Source: Deinococcus planocerae
GTDB lineage: Bacteria > Deinococcota > Deinococci > Deinococcales > Deinococcaceae
Direction of reading: 5' to 3'
DNA length: 64,000 nt
Assembly (NCBI RefSeq): GCF_002869765.1
Contig: NZ_PNOR01000013.1
Location: 49,117 to 113,116, forward strand
A model generated the notes under the pieces. The model was not told the DNA's origin. It saw only the letters and a list, made by a program, of their open reading frames with translations, and did no database searches. The translations under genes and the position numbers were made by a program. Positions 1 through 14,862 of the stretch are shown piece by piece. Numbering within the stretch: position 1 is the stretch's first letter; each line of letters begins with the position of its first letter.

Positions 1-57
1 CGCTGACCCCATGCAGGGATGCGGACACTGCAAATCGAGCGGCAAAAAGGAGACGCC

Positions 58-438
<381 letters not shown>

Positions 439-450
439 GGAGTCGTGCCC

Positions 451-1752
451 ATGCTGCAAAAAACCCTGCCCCTGCTCGCGCTCCTCGGCGGCGCCGCCCT
501 CGCCCAGGCCGACACGCCCACGCTGAACTCCGGCGACACCGCCTGGATGCTCGTCTCGGCGGCCCTCGTGCTCCTGATGACCCCGGGGCTCGCCTTCTTC
601 TACGGCGGCCTGACCCGCGCCCAGAGCGTCCTGAACACCATGATGATGAGCGTCGTGTCCATCGGGCTCGTCGGCGTGCTGTGGATGCTCGCCGGGTACA
701 CCCTCGCCTTCGGGGAGGGCGGCAACGCCCTGATCGGCGGCCTGGGCAACCTGGGGCTGGAGGGCCTGGCGGGCGGCCTGACGGGCACCGTCCCCACCTA
801 CGTCTTCGCGGCCTTCCAGGCGATGTTCGCCATCATCGCGCTCGCCCTGATCAGCGGCGCGGTCGTCGAGCGGATGCGCTTCGGCGCGTTCCTGCTCTTC
901 GGCGGGCTGTGGAGCCTCTTGATCTACGCGCCCCTGGCCCATTGGGTGTGGAGTGCGGACGGCTGGCTCTTCAGGCTCGGGGCGCTCGATTTCGCGGGCG
1001 GCACCGTCATCCACATCGCGGCGGGCGTCTCGGCGCTCGTCGCGGCGTTCGTGCTCGGGCCGCGCATCGGGTACCCCCGCACGGCGCACGTGCCGCACAA
1101 CGTGCCCTTCGTCCTGTTGGGAGCGGGGCTGCTGTGGTTCGGCTGGATGGGTTTCAACGCCGGGAGTGCCCTGAGCGCCGGGCAGACCGCCGGGCTCGCC
1201 TTCATCACCACATTGATCGCCCCCGCCGCCGCGATGCTGACGTGGCTCGCGTGGGAAAGCCGCCGCAACGGCAAGCCCACCGCCGTCGGCGCCGCCACCG
1301 GGCTCGTCGTCGGGCTGGTCGCCATCACCCCCGCCTGCGCCTTCGTGAGCCCGTGGGCCGCCCTCGTCGTGGGCGCGCTGGGCGCCACCGCGAGCTTCTG
1401 GGCCGTGCAGTACAAGCAGTCGCTGCGTGCCGACGACTCGCTCGACGTGTTCGCCTGCCACGGGGTCGCCGGGATCGTGGGCGCCCTGCTGACCGGGGCT
1501 CTGGCCTGGACCACCGGTAGCGGCAAGCCCGTCTTTGAGCAGCTCCTGATCCAGCTCGTCGGCGTGCTCGCCAGCGTGGCCTTCACAGGGCTCGGGTCCC
1601 TGATCCTGCTCCGGCTCGTCGGCCTGTTCACCCCCCTGCGCGTGCCCACCAGCCAGGAGGTCGCCGGAATCGACATCAGCGCCCACAGCGAGCAGGGCTA
1701 CTCCGAAAACGAGACCGGCCTCGGCGCCCCCGTCTTCCTCGGCGGCGATTGA
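451..1752 (+). CDS. amtB: Ammonium transporter, Amt family
   Basis: 433 residues. A signal peptide (MLQKTLPLLALLGG to about AQA20) precedes eleven or so hydrophobic segments. Family residues are visible: FYGGLTR near 50, the Asp180/His188 pair (DFAGGTVIH) and pore His337 (ACHGVAG), corresponding to Asp160, His168 and His318 of E. coli AmtB. It conducts ammonium/ammonia across the inner membrane and pairs with the upstream PII protein. I start at ATG 451, with AAGGAG 8 nt upstream; GTG 445 is possible but worse spaced. Confidence 0.96.
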   Translation: MLQKTLPLLALLGGAALAQADTPTLNSGDTAWMLVSAALVLLMTPGLAFFYGGLTRAQSVLNTMMMSVVSIGLVGVLWMLAGYTLAFGEGGNALIGGLGNLGLEGLAGGLTGTVPTYVFAAFQAMFAIIALALISGAVVERMRFGAFLLFGGLWSLLIYAPLAHWVWSADGWLFRLGALDFAGGTVIHIAAGVSALVAAFVLGPRIGYPRTAHVPHNVPFVLLGAGLLWFGWMGFNAGSALSAGQTAGLAFITTLIAPAAAMLTWLAWESRRNGKPTAVGAATGLVVGLVAITPACAFVSPWAALVVGALGATASFWAVQYKQSLRADDSLDVFACHGVAGIVGALLTGALAWTTGSGKPVFEQLLIQLVGVLASVAFTGLGSLILLRLVGLFTPLRVPTSQEVAGIDISAHSEQGYSENETGLGAPVFLGGD

Positions 1753-2079
1753 GGCCCACCTGAGCCTCACCCCACGACCCTGAACCTCCACGTCCTGCCC
1801 GCCTCCGACCGCATCCCCGGGGGCGGGCCGTCTCCTGTTCCGGGGCGGTGTCGCCCGTGCGGTGACGAGTCCCGCGCGCGGTCTCCGGGACGCTTGGCCC
1901 TCCGGGACGGGAAAGGAGGCTGTGTTAGGATGCTTCACGAGTCTGACGCCATTTCAAAGGTCGGGCCAACGCACTACTTGCCGTATCCCCCACGCTCCCT
2001 GTCTCCGGACGGGGATTTTGGGGCGGGGTGCGGCTGAGTCACGAACGGACGATGTTGCAGGAAAGAAAGGAGGAGGGAT
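1753..2079 (+). other. Non-coding gap before the V-ATPase operon
   Basis: 327 bp with no convincing gene. It should hold the amtB terminator (GC-rich pairing around 1810-1855 but no T-run) and the V-ATPase promoter. A TAGGAT hexamer at 1926-1931 is a possible -10 box but has no good -35 partner. The end, 2067-2076, is a strong purine-rich ribosome site for the first ATPase gene. Confidence 0.5.
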
Positions 2080-2393
<314 letters not shown>

Positions 2394-2397
<4 letters not shown>

Positions 2398-4475
2398 TCA
2401 ACCCCATGCAGCAGGTCGTGATCGCCACCCGCAGACGCGACAGCGAGGCGGTTATCGCGGCGCTGCAAGACGCGGGTGTGCTGCACCTCAAGCCCATCAC
2501 GGGCGGGCCCCTGAACACCGGGACCCTCGCCGGGCAAGACGCCCAGAGCCGCCGCGAGGACGAACGCCTCCTCGCCCGCGCGGAGAGCACCATCGCCGAA
2601 CTCGGCGCCTACCGCCCCGCCCCCGCGCCCCTGCCCCCTCAAGGCGAGTGGGAGAGCGTGGTCGAGGGCGCGGCGGGCCCCGTCTCGGCCCTCGCCCGCA
2701 GCCGCCAGGACCTCCAGGCGGACCTCGACGCGGAGGCGTCCTACGGGGACGCGGTGCGGGCCCTCGCCCGGCTGGCCGGGGGGCTCGACCGCAGCCGCCG
2801 CCTCAGCCTCGTGCCCTTCCTCCTCCAGCCCAGCGACAACCTCGGCGAACTCGACGCGGCGCTTCGCGCGGGCCTTCCCGACCGGTACGCGCTGGCGACG
2901 GAGACGGTCGGGCAAAACCGCGTCGGCTTGATCGCCACCCTGCGCGCCGACCGCGACGCCGCCCGGGGCGCCCTGGGCCGGGTGCGCCTGGGCGAACTGA
3001 GACTGCCGGGCCGCTTCGACGGGATGCCCCTTTCGGAGGCCGCCGCCGAGATGGAGCGTATCCGGGAGGGTGGGGCCGAACGCCAGCGCCGCCTCACCGA
3101 GGACCGCGACCGCCTCGCGGGGGCGCACGGCCCGGCCCTGTTCGCGGTGCGCGACGCCCTCAAGGACCGGGTGGCGATCCACGACGTGCGCGCGGTGTCG
3201 GCCCGGGGCAAGTACAGCCTCGCCATGCAGGGTTACGTGCCCGCCGACCGGGTGCCCGCGCTGACGGCGGCCCTGGGCCGGTTCGGCGACGCGGTGAGCT
3301 TTGAAGTGCACCCCGTCGACGAGCACCACGACGCCGGGGTGCCCGTGCAGCTCAAGAACAACTCCTACGTCCGGCCCTTCCAGGTCGTGATGGGGCTGAT
3401 GAGCCTGCCGAAGTACGGGACCTTCGATCCGACCTGGGTGATCGCCATCTTCTTCCCGCTGTTTTTCGGCATCATCATCGCGGACATCGGGTACGGGCTG
3501 CTCTTCCTCCTGTTCGGGATGTGGCTGCTGGGCAAGGCCCGCCGGAACGAGGGCTGGGACCTGAGCTTCTTCGGGGCCTACGTGCCGCCCTCGACCCTGC
3601 GTGACCTGGGCTTCGTCACCAACGTGATGGCGGCCTGGAGCATCGTGTGGGGCTTTCTGACGGGCGAGTTCTTCGGCACGCTGCTCGAACACCTCCACTT
3701 CTTCTACATCAACCCCGGCCTGCTGGACCGGCTGTGGGGCTGGACCGGCCTGAGATTCCCGGTCGAGGCCGAGAAGCTCCGGGAAGGCTATTACAGCGGC
3801 CTGATCCCGATCGTCTTCCCACGGCTGGAGACGAGCTACTTCTCTAACGTGGCGCTGGTGTTCGCGCTGCTCTTCGGCATACTCCAGGTGCTGTGGGGTT
3901 GGGGCATCCGCGTTCGGCAGGGGATCAAGCACCGCGACGCGACCCACACCTGGGAGGGCATCGCCCTGTTCGGCGGGGTGGGCGCCCTGATCTGCATGGC
4001 CTTCGCCACCCGCGCCGGGCAGGACTTCGGCCAGTTCACGAACTTCGCCAGCCCCCTGGTGTGGCTGATGTACCTGGGCTTCGTCCTGTTCATCGTGGGC
4101 TACCTGCGGGTGCTCAGGCACTACCCGCTGCTGCCCATCGAGCTGCTGTCGCAGGGCGGCGCGGTCGTGAGCTACGCCCGTATCTTCGCCGTGGGCCTGG
4201 TCTCCGCGATTTTGGCCCGCCTGTGCACCGACGTGGGCTGGAGCCTGTTCGAGCGCATCGGATTCCTGGGGCTGATCCTGGGGATCGTCCTCGGGGCGGT
4301 GCTGCACTTTTTCGTGCTGGCGCTCACCCTGATCGGCCACATCATCCAGCCGCTGCGTCTGCACATGGTCGAGTTCCTCAACCCGACCGGCTTCAACGCG
4401 GAGACGAGCCCGGCCTACAACCCCCTTCGCCGCCTCAGCCCACCCAGCTCTTCCTTGGGCGGGCAGGCCAAATAA
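2394..4475 (+). CDS. V/A-type ATPase subunit I (a-subunit)
   Basis: 693 residues: a soluble, coiled-coil-rich N-terminal half to about residue 325, then seven or eight hydrophobic segments beginning at [12 protein letters not shown]. This is the stator subunit that carries the ion half-channels against the c-ring; the C-terminal [13 protein letters not shown] motif is the conserved helix holding the essential arginine. GTG 2394 overlaps the preceding stop as GTGA, giving translational coupling. An in-frame ATG at 2406 is the alternative start. Confidence 0.95.
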
Positions 4476-4497
4476 CTTCAGTTTCGGGAGCCAAACC

Positions 4498-4806
<309 letters not shown>

Positions 4807-4807
4807 G

Positions 4808-5368
4808 ATGGCGCTCGACAAGCTCTTAGAGAACGAAGCGCAGTCGGAAATCGAGCGCGTCCGCGCCGAGGCCCGTGAGCGTTCCGCCCGCATCCTGGCG
4901 GACGCCCGGGAGCGCGCGCAGGGCCTGCTCGACAGCCGCACCCGCGCCCTGGAAACCCAGCGTCAGGCGGGCCTCGTGCGCGCCCGCTCCGCCGCCGACC
5001 TCGAACTCAGCGCCTCGCGCCTGAATGCGGGAGAGCAGGGCTTGGGCCAGGTGTACGGGATGGTCGAGCAGTATCTCCAGGGCATCACGCAGGCCCCCGA
5101 GTACCGCGAGATTCTGGGTCGCCTGATCACGGAAGCCCGCCAGGCCATCCCCGACGCGGAGGCCGTCGAGGTGAATCCCGCCGAGGCTGCGCTCGCGCGC
5201 GAACTCGTGACCGACCTGCCCGTGCGGGAGAACCCGGCCATCAACGGTGGCGTGCGGGTCGTGGCGCGCGGCGGCAAGAGCGGGATCACCAACACGCTGG
5301 GGGGCCGCCTCGACCGGGTGAAGGGCGACCTCGCCCCGCAGATCAGCCGCCTGCTCGCCGGGGAATAG
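4808..5368 (+). CDS. V/A-type ATPase subunit E
   Basis: 186 residues. The N-terminal about 75 residues are a charged coiled coil (LLENEAQSEIERVRAEAR); the C-terminal globular part ends in a region typical of subunit E (GGVRVVARGG near 152). With subunit G it makes the peripheral stalk. The ATG at 4808 follows the subunit K stop after one base, so translation is probably coupled. Length and gene order fit the family. Confidence 0.92.
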   Translation: MALDKLLENEAQSEIERVRAEARERSARILADARERAQGLLDSRTRALETQRQAGLVRARSAADLELSASRLNAGEQGLGQVYGMVEQYLQGITQAPEYREILGRLITEARQAIPDAEAVEVNPAEAALARELVTDLPVRENPAINGGVRVVARGGKSGITNTLGGRLDRVKGDLAPQISRLLAGE

Positions 5369-5375
5369 GACACCT

Positions 5376-6350
<975 letters not shown>

Positions 6351-6354
<4 letters not shown>

Positions 6355-6707
6355 CCGCCAAAGCTGGAGCAGGCAGCCAGACCCAGCGGGTCGCCGTCCT
6401 CGCCGACGCCGAGACCGCCACGGGCTACCGCCTCGCGGGCGCGGAGGTCGTCGAGGCGACCCCCGAAAACGCCGTGCGCGAACTCGAACGGGTGATCGTG
6501 GAGGGGCGCTACGGCCTCGTCGCGGTCGATACCGGGCTGATCCCCGACCCGGCGACCGCCACCGCCCGGGTGATGCGCGGGCGTGACCTCCCCATCCTGC
6601 TGCCCATTCCCAGCCTGAAGGACGCCTTCTCAACCGAGACAGTGGACGCCAAGGCGTACATGGGCAAGCTCGTGCGGGAGACCATCGGATTTGACATCAA
6701 GCTCTGA
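6351..6707 (+). CDS. V/A-type ATPase subunit F
   Basis: 118 residues in a Rossmann-like small fold: RVAVLADAETATGYRLAG, then GLVAVDTGLI and ILLPIPSLKD. Subunit F binds subunit D to form the central rotor shaft and modulates ATP hydrolysis. ATG 6351 overlaps the subunit C stop (ATGA). The first about 10 residues are a low-complexity extension, so a slightly later start cannot be excluded. A 109-bp gap follows before subunit A. Confidence 0.93.
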
Positions 6708-6770
6708 AGTCGGGGGGTCAAGTCGTCGGGGGTCTAGGAAAAAGGCACAAACGCCGTCCTGATCACCTTC

Positions 6771-6776
6771 TAGACT
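6771..6776 (+). promoter_or_regulatory. Possible internal -10 box before the A-B-D genes
   Basis: TAGACT sits in the only sizeable gap (6708-6816) of the first eight ATPase genes. It is followed by a leader with a tandem CTCGACCT repeat near 6787-6802 and an AAGGAG ribosome site. No clear -35 element is visible. An extra promoter could raise synthesis of the three catalytic-head subunits. Confidence 0.35.
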
Positions 6777-6816
6777 GAGGACCCCTCGACCTCTCGACCT
6801 CTCTCAAGGAGACCAG

Positions 6817-9992
<3,176 letters not shown>

Positions 9993-9994
9993 CG

Positions 9995-10066
9995 GTCGGT
10001 GGTGAGTGGTAAGTTGTCAGTGGGAAGGGCCTTTTCCACTCACCACTTCCCACTCACCCCACCGAC
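9995..10066. repeat. Long imperfect inverted repeat between ATPase subunits B and D
   Basis: The gap between atpB and atpD folds almost completely on itself. GTGGTGAGTGG (9999-10009) is perfectly matched by CCACTCACCAC (10036-10046), and the outer arms GTCGGTGG and CCACCGAC also pair. The arms are about 34 bp, so a stable hairpin forms in RNA. There is no T-run, so a simple terminator is unlikely; an RNA-processing or stability element, or a dispersed repeat, is more likely. Confidence 0.75.
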
Positions 10067-10081
10067 GAAGGAGGTGGACCT

Positions 10082-10750
10082 ATGGCAGGACAGATCAGCC
10101 CCACCCGCTCCGCCCTGCTGGCGAGCAAGGCCAGCCTCAAGACCGCGACGGGCGGCGCCGACCTCCTCAAGCGCAAGCGGGACGCCCTGATCGGGGAGTT
10201 CTTCGCCTTGGTGAAGGACGCGCTCGCCGCACGGGAGCAGCTCGGCGGCGTGAGCAAGGGCGCCTACACTAGCCTGTTCGGCGCGAAGGCGTGGGACAGC
10301 CCGGAGGCGGTGGAGAGCCTGAGCCTCGCGGGCAGCGGGGACTACGCCGTGGACATGCAGATCGAGAGCATCTACGGCGTGAAGGTGCCCCGCATCAACG
10401 TGCCCGAGCGCGGGCGGCAGGTCAACTTCAGCCCGATCAACGTCGGCGCCCGGACGATCCAGGCCGCGACCGACTTCGGCGGGGTGATGGAGGCCATCGT
10501 CAAGGTCGCCGCGACCGAGACGAAGCTGCGACGCATCGGCGAGGAGATCAAGAAGACCTCGCGCCGCGTGAACGCGCTGGAGCAGGTCGTGATCCCAGGA
10601 ATTCAGGGCGACATCCGCTTCATCCGCGGTGTGCTCGACCAGCGCGAGCGTGAGGAAAGTTTCCGCCTGAAGAAGATCAAGGCGAAGCTGGAGCGCGACA
10701 AGGAAGAGAAGAACGTCCAGGCCGGTCAGCACGGCACCGCCGCCGACTGA
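10082..10750 (+). CDS. V/A-type ATPase subunit D (rotor shaft)
   Basis: 222 residues. The N-terminal helix SPTRSALLASKASLKTATGGADLLKRKRDAL and the C-terminal helix rich in Arg/Lys/Glu (RRVNALEQVVIPGIQ) are the two long antiparallel helices of the central shaft. ATG 10082 has an AAGGAGGT ribosome site. It is the last gene of the operon; an intrinsic terminator follows. Confidence 0.95.
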   Translation: MAGQISPTRSALLASKASLKTATGGADLLKRKRDALIGEFFALVKDALAAREQLGGVSKGAYTSLFGAKAWDSPEAVESLSLAGSGDYAVDMQIESIYGVKVPRINVPERGRQVNFSPINVGARTIQAATDFGGVMEAIVKVAATETKLRRIGEEIKKTSRRVNALEQVVIPGIQGDIRFIRGVLDQREREESFRLKKIKAKLERDKEEKNVQAGQHGTAAD

Positions 10751-10770
10751 GCGCCGAGCAGACGCGAGAA

Positions 10771-10798
10771 GCCGCCCTCAAGTGGGGCGGTTTTTCTC
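10771..10798 (+). terminator. Intrinsic terminator of the V-ATPase operon
   Basis: CCGCCC (10772-10777) and GGGCGG (10785-10790) form a stem with a 7-nt loop, followed by TTTTTCTC. The stop codon of the convergent HD gene falls in the loop (10778-10780), so that gene ends inside the hairpin. Confidence 0.9.
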
Positions 10799-11365
10799 TT
10801 GCAAGAGTTCGAGCGCGTGGGTGAGGTTCGTTCGCGCTTGAGCCTCCAGCCCGGCAAACTCGGGCGTGGAGAAGATGTGTTCGCGGTCGAGGAAGCTCTG
10901 GAGGACGCGTGCCCGCCCGGCCCGGTATGCCTCCTCGGTGACGAAGCTGTACTCCTGCCGGATGGCAGCGTCGTAGGCGGCAAAGATCTGGGGATCAGCA
11001 CCCAAGATGCTGAGGTCGGCGTCCACCAGCAGCGCCCCTTCCCGAGTGGCCGGAGGTGTCGTGTGACGGGTGGCGAGGATCAGCGCGCGCACTTCCGCCT
11101 CCAACTCTGGGGAGATGCCCTGTCCCCGCAGCCACTCCCCGAACACTTCCGCACTCCGTTCCTCGTTGCCCTCAGCCCGTGGGTCGTACACGAGGTCGTG
11201 ACCCCAGACCGCGAGCGTGAGCGTCGGGGTCAGAAGGCCGCGCGAGGCGAGGGTGTGCAGCACGGCCCGCACATGATCGGCGTTGTCATAGGCGCGGTGG
11301 GGCTCGGCGTAGAAGGGCAGGGCGACCGCCTCGGCGGCGGCCAGGAGATGTTCTCCTTCTTGCAC
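10778..11365 (-). CDS. HD-superfamily metal-dependent phosphohydrolase
   Basis: 195 residues. Metal-binding residues of the HD fold are present: His31 (NADHV), His56-Asp57 (WGHDLVYDP) and a later Asp around 115 (LLVDADLSILGAD). This arrangement, with the AYDN motif at 25-28, matches the small predicted HD hydrolases of the COG4339 type, whose substrate is unknown. The start is GTG 11365 with no clear ribosome site. The gene probably shares a transcript with the 76-residue gene 13 bp upstream. Confidence 0.8.
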   Translation of the reverse strand: MQEGEHLLAAAEAVALPFYAEPHRAYDNADHVRAVLHTLASRGLLTPTLTLAVWGHDLVYDPRAEGNEERSAEVFGEWLRGQGISPELEAEVRALILATRHTTPPATREGALLVDADLSILGADPQIFAAYDAAIRQEYSFVTEEAYRAGRARVLQSFLDREHIFSTPEFAGLEAQARTNLTHALELLQEKNRPT

Positions 11366-11378
11366 GTCGGTTCCCGAA

Positions 11379-11609
11379 TTACACCTCGGCGGAGGCGGTG
11401 AGGTCCGGCGTTTTGCGCTTGAGGGGCGTCTTGCGGGTGGGCATGGTGGCGGGCCGGTGCTCGGGGTCGAGGCCGCACAGGATGTTGTAGGTGCGGCGGA
11501 TGTCGGCGGCGCGGGCCTCCACGTAGCCCTGCCCGACCTTCCCCTCGTAGGTGTTGGGCTCGGTCAGGTGGTAAGCGAGTTGCAGGGCCTTGGCTTCGAA
11601 CGTCTTCAT
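11379..11609 (-). CDS. Small conserved-looking hypothetical protein
   Basis: 76 residues, MKTFEAKALQLAYHLTEPN at the start and a basic tail (RKTPLKRKTPD). I do not recognise a family. A TATAAG box at 11619-11624 on this strand lies 9 nt before ATG 11609, so the mRNA has almost no leader. A GTG six bases earlier is the alternative start. It is followed closely by the HD hydrolase on the same strand. Confidence 0.65.
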   Translation of the reverse strand: MKTFEAKALQLAYHLTEPNTYEGKVGQGYVEARAADIRRTYNILCGLDPEHRPATMPTRKTPLKRKTPDLTASAEV

Positions 11610-11670
11610 ACTCACACTCTTATAACGGCCAAAGATCGGGTGAAGGTCAAAGTTGCCCAGCCCTCTCCCG

Positions 11671-12642
11671 CTACCCCTCCAGCTCTGGCTTGGCGTCCCG
11701 CTCCATCAGGTGCGCGAGCCCCCGGGCGGGCGTCCACTCCCCACCCGTGACCTGAGCCACCGCGCGGACGATAGGAAGGTCGTGGCCGTGCGCGGTGGCC
11801 CAGGCGTCGAGGAGGCCCGCCGTGCGCAGACCCTCGACCACCTTGCCGCCTTGGGCAGGGCTTTCGCCGCGCGCGATGGCCTCCCCGGCGGCGCGGTTGC
11901 GGCTGTGGCGGCTCGTCGCGGTCGCCACGAGGTCGCCCAGCCCGCTCAGGCCGTACACGGTGTCCTCGTGGGCGCCGAGGGCCTGGAGGTAACGTCCCAT
12001 CTCGCGCAGACCGCGGGTGATCAGGGTGGCTTTCGCGTTGTCCCCGAGCCGCAGCCCGTCCCCCATCCCGGCGGCGAGGGCGATGACGTTTTTGAGCACG
12101 CCGCCGAGTTCCACCCCCAGCTCGTCCGTGCTCGTGTACACCCGCAGGGCGGGGGAGACGAGGGCCGCCTGCACCGCCTGAGCGAGGGCAGCGTCCGCGC
12201 TCGCCACGACCGTCGCGGCGGGCAGACCGCGCCCCACCTCCTCGGCGTGGTTGGGGCCGCTCAGGACGGCGACCCGGGTGAAGCCCAGCTCCCGCGCGAG
12301 GTCAGTCAGCCTTCCCCCGTCCGGCGCGAGGCCCTTGGCGCACAGGACCAACCCGAGGTCACGGGGCAGGCTGGTGAGCAATTCTGGAACGCCCACACTC
12401 GGCACGACGACCAGCGCGAAGTCGGCCCCGGCCACGGCAGCCTCCAGGTCGGAGGTGACCGTCACCCCGTCCGGCAGCGTGACGCCCGGCAGATACTCCC
12501 GGTTTTCCCGCACCTCGGCGAGGCGGGCGGCGAAGTCGGGGCGCCGGGCCCACAAGGCCGCCCCCCGCCCCGCCCGCGTCGCCGCGACCGCCAGGGCCGT
12601 TCCCCAGCCACCTGCCCCCAGCACCGGAACCGGACGGGTCAT
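11671..12642 (-). CDS. gpsA: Glycerol-3-phosphate dehydrogenase [NAD(P)+]
   Basis: 323 residues. The N-terminal nucleotide-binding motif [14 protein letters not shown] is complete, and the second half has the family sequences [17 protein letters not shown] and [13 protein letters not shown]. The enzyme reduces dihydroxyacetone phosphate to sn-glycerol 3-phosphate for membrane lipid synthesis. Its ATG overlaps the stop of the upstream methyltransferase (ATGA), so the two are translationally coupled. An upstream extension of the frame is shadow of the methyltransferase. Confidence 0.96.
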   Translation of the reverse strand: MTRPVPVLGAGGWGTALAVAATRAGRGAALWARRPDFAARLAEVRENREYLPGVTLPDGVTVTSDLEAAVAGADFALVVVPSVGVPELLTSLPRDLGLVLCAKGLAPDGGRLTDLARELGFTRVAVLSGPNHAEEVGRGLPAATVVASADAALAQAVQAALVSPALRVYTSTDELGVELGGVLKNVIALAAGMGDGLRLGDNAKATLITRGLREMGRYLQALGAHEDTVYGLSGLGDLVATATSRHSRNRAAGEAIARGESPAQGGKVVEGLRTAGLLDAWATAHGHDLPIVRAVAQVTGGEWTPARGLAHLMERDAKPELEG

Positions 12643-13406
12643 GCCTCCCCCGCCCAGGCGAAGACCCACACGCGAGGCGTCTCCGCGGACGGCGGTGCGT
12701 AATCCGGGTACTCCACGACCTCCCAGCGCGCGAATCCTGCGGCTCCCAGGAGGGGTTCGAGGTCGGCGGGGTCGTACCCGCGTTCGCGGTGCACCTCCAG
12801 GAATTCCTCCCAGGTGCCCTGCGCGTCCTGCACCCGGCAAAAGGCCTGGACCACGCCGAGGTCCGCCTCCGGGTCGTGGTGGTGCGACCAGTGGTAGTGG
12901 ACCTCCCGCCCGTCCGGGGTGTGGGCCAGCCCTTCGACCGCTCCTCCCTCCCAGAGGTCCCGCACGCCCAGCCGGGTGTTCAGGTCGCAGGCGAGCAGAC
13001 CGCCGGGGCACAGGTGGGCCCGCGCCCGCCCGAGGGCCGCCCCCAGCTCGGCGGGCGTGAGGAGGTTGTTCAGGCTGTCGAAGACGCAGGTCACGAGGTC
13101 GAAGGTCTCCCCGAGGTCGAAGGTCCGCAGGTCGCCGACCGAGAGCGTGACCCCCGCGCCCAGCCGTTCGCGCGCCACCCGCAGCATCTCGGCGCTGCCG
13201 TCCAGCCCGTGCACCACGAGTCCCGCCGCCGTGAGTTCGCGCGTCAAGCCCCCGGTGCCGCAGGCGAGGTCGAGGGCCGACCGTGGCTCCAGTCCCCCGT
13301 CCCGCGCGTAGGTCAGCACGAAGTCGGCCCAGTGGTCGTACTCCACGTCCGCCATGATCGCGTCATACACGGCGGCGAGTGCGGTGAAAGGAGGCTGACT
13401 CTGCAT
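12639..13406 (-). CDS. Class I SAM-dependent methyltransferase
   Basis: 255 residues. Motif I is [15 protein letters not shown] near residue 45, followed by an acidic motif II ([11 protein letters not shown]) and [11 protein letters not shown], as in small-molecule methyltransferases. The substrate cannot be told from sequence. A TAGAGT box at 13414-13419 lies 7 nt before ATG 13406, which fixes this start over the upstream in-frame ATG at 13430 and implies a leaderless mRNA. It is coupled to gpsA. Confidence 0.88.
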   Translation of the reverse strand: MQSQPPFTALAAVYDAIMADVEYDHWADFVLTYARDGGLEPRSALDLACGTGGLTRELTAAGLVVHGLDGSAEMLRVARERLGAGVTLSVGDLRTFDLGETFDLVTCVFDSLNNLLTPAELGAALGRARAHLCPGGLLACDLNTRLGVRDLWEGGAVEGLAHTPDGREVHYHWSHHHDPEADLGVVQAFCRVQDAQGTWEEFLEVHRERGYDPADLEPLLGAAGFARWEVVEYPDYAPPSAETPRVWVFAWAGEA

Positions 13407-13536
13407 GGGGGGTACTCTACCGCCCCCCATCTGTTCAACGCCGCGTCAGGTACCCGGGGCGTTTTGCCGCCAGCATGAATGGGCCGTGAGCTCAGCGGGA
13501 AGGCTTCGCCTGTAGCCCTTCTCCCAATCGGGCCGC

Positions 13537-13542
13537 TACGGT
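13537..13542 (+). promoter_or_regulatory. Likely -10 box for the 13580 lipoprotein gene
   Basis: TACGGT lies 37 nt before the start codon, leaving room for a short leader containing the AGGAGG ribosome site at 13567-13572. No good -35 element is seen. Confidence 0.4.
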
Positions 13543-13579
13543 AGGGGCGTTCGATTTCGACATCCCAGGAGGTTTTCCC

Positions 13580-14053
13580 ATGAAGAACATGCTTGCCGTC
13601 GCCGTCCTCGGTACCGTCGCCCTCAGCTCCTGCACCCTGGCCGGGAACCCCGTTCGCAAGGACGTGACCGGGCAACTGCGCGGCTTCTCCGCCAACCAGA
13701 ACCTCGGCCTCGCTCTCGTGGGCTTCAACAACGGCCAGTACACCGCCGACGGCACCCAATCGCAGGTGATCGACAAGTTCCTGACGGGCGGCTTCGCCCT
13801 CGACCTGCCCACTAACGTGCCCTACGGCACCTACCGCGTGATCGTCTTCCGCGACGCCAACGGCGACAACCGCTTCAACACCGGGGACACCGTGCTCAGC
13901 CGTGACAACGGCAAGCTCCTCGTGTACGCCCAGCGCGACAACCAGTTCTTCGGTGGCACCCGCCGCGGCTGGAACCTCTACACCAGCGCGAGCGGCAGCG
14001 TCCAAACCACGCTGCTCAACAACTACGATCTCGACGCCGTTACCGCGCAGTAA
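13580..14053 (+). CDS. Predicted secreted lipoprotein with a calcium-loop-like segment
   Basis: 157 residues. The signal peptide ends in a lipobox, LSSC (Cys at about 18), so the protein is probably lipid-anchored. Near residue 94 the sequence DANGDNRFNTGD resembles an EF-hand or dockerin-type calcium loop, within a beta-rich domain (YGTYRVIVFRD). I know no function for it. The start has a strong AGGAGG. It stands alone between divergent and convergent neighbours. Confidence 0.82.
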   Translation: MKNMLAVAVLGTVALSSCTLAGNPVRKDVTGQLRGFSANQNLGLALVGFNNGQYTADGTQSQVIDKFLTGGFALDLPTNVPYGTYRVIVFRDANGDNRFNTGDTVLSRDNGKLLVYAQRDNQFFGGTRRGWNLYTSASGSVQTTLLNNYDLDAVTAQ

Positions 14054-14063
14054 GACGGAAAGC

Positions 14064-14097
14064 GAGGAGGGGAGGGCTCACGGGCCTTCCTCTCCTC
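14064..14097 (+). terminator. Hairpin after the lipoprotein gene
   Basis: GAGGAGGGGAGGGC pairs imperfectly with GGCCTTCCTCTCCTC. There is no T-run, so termination efficiency is uncertain. It lies between convergent genes and could serve both strands. Confidence 0.5.
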
Positions 14098-14116
14098 ACC
14101 TGTGAATGACTTGCGC

Positions 14117-14683
<567 letters not shown>

Positions 14684-14862
14684 GGGGAGAGTGTAGGGGT
14701 GGGGGGATGCCGAAATGGCGGAACCGGACTTTCCTTGAGAGCGGTCCCGAAGCAACACCTACGCCACGTCTGAATATCGGAATTCGACAGAGACGACACC
14801 AACAGGGGTTGAGCGTGGGCTGACGAGTGGTTACCTGGGTGGTCGCCGAGGCAACAGACTGC

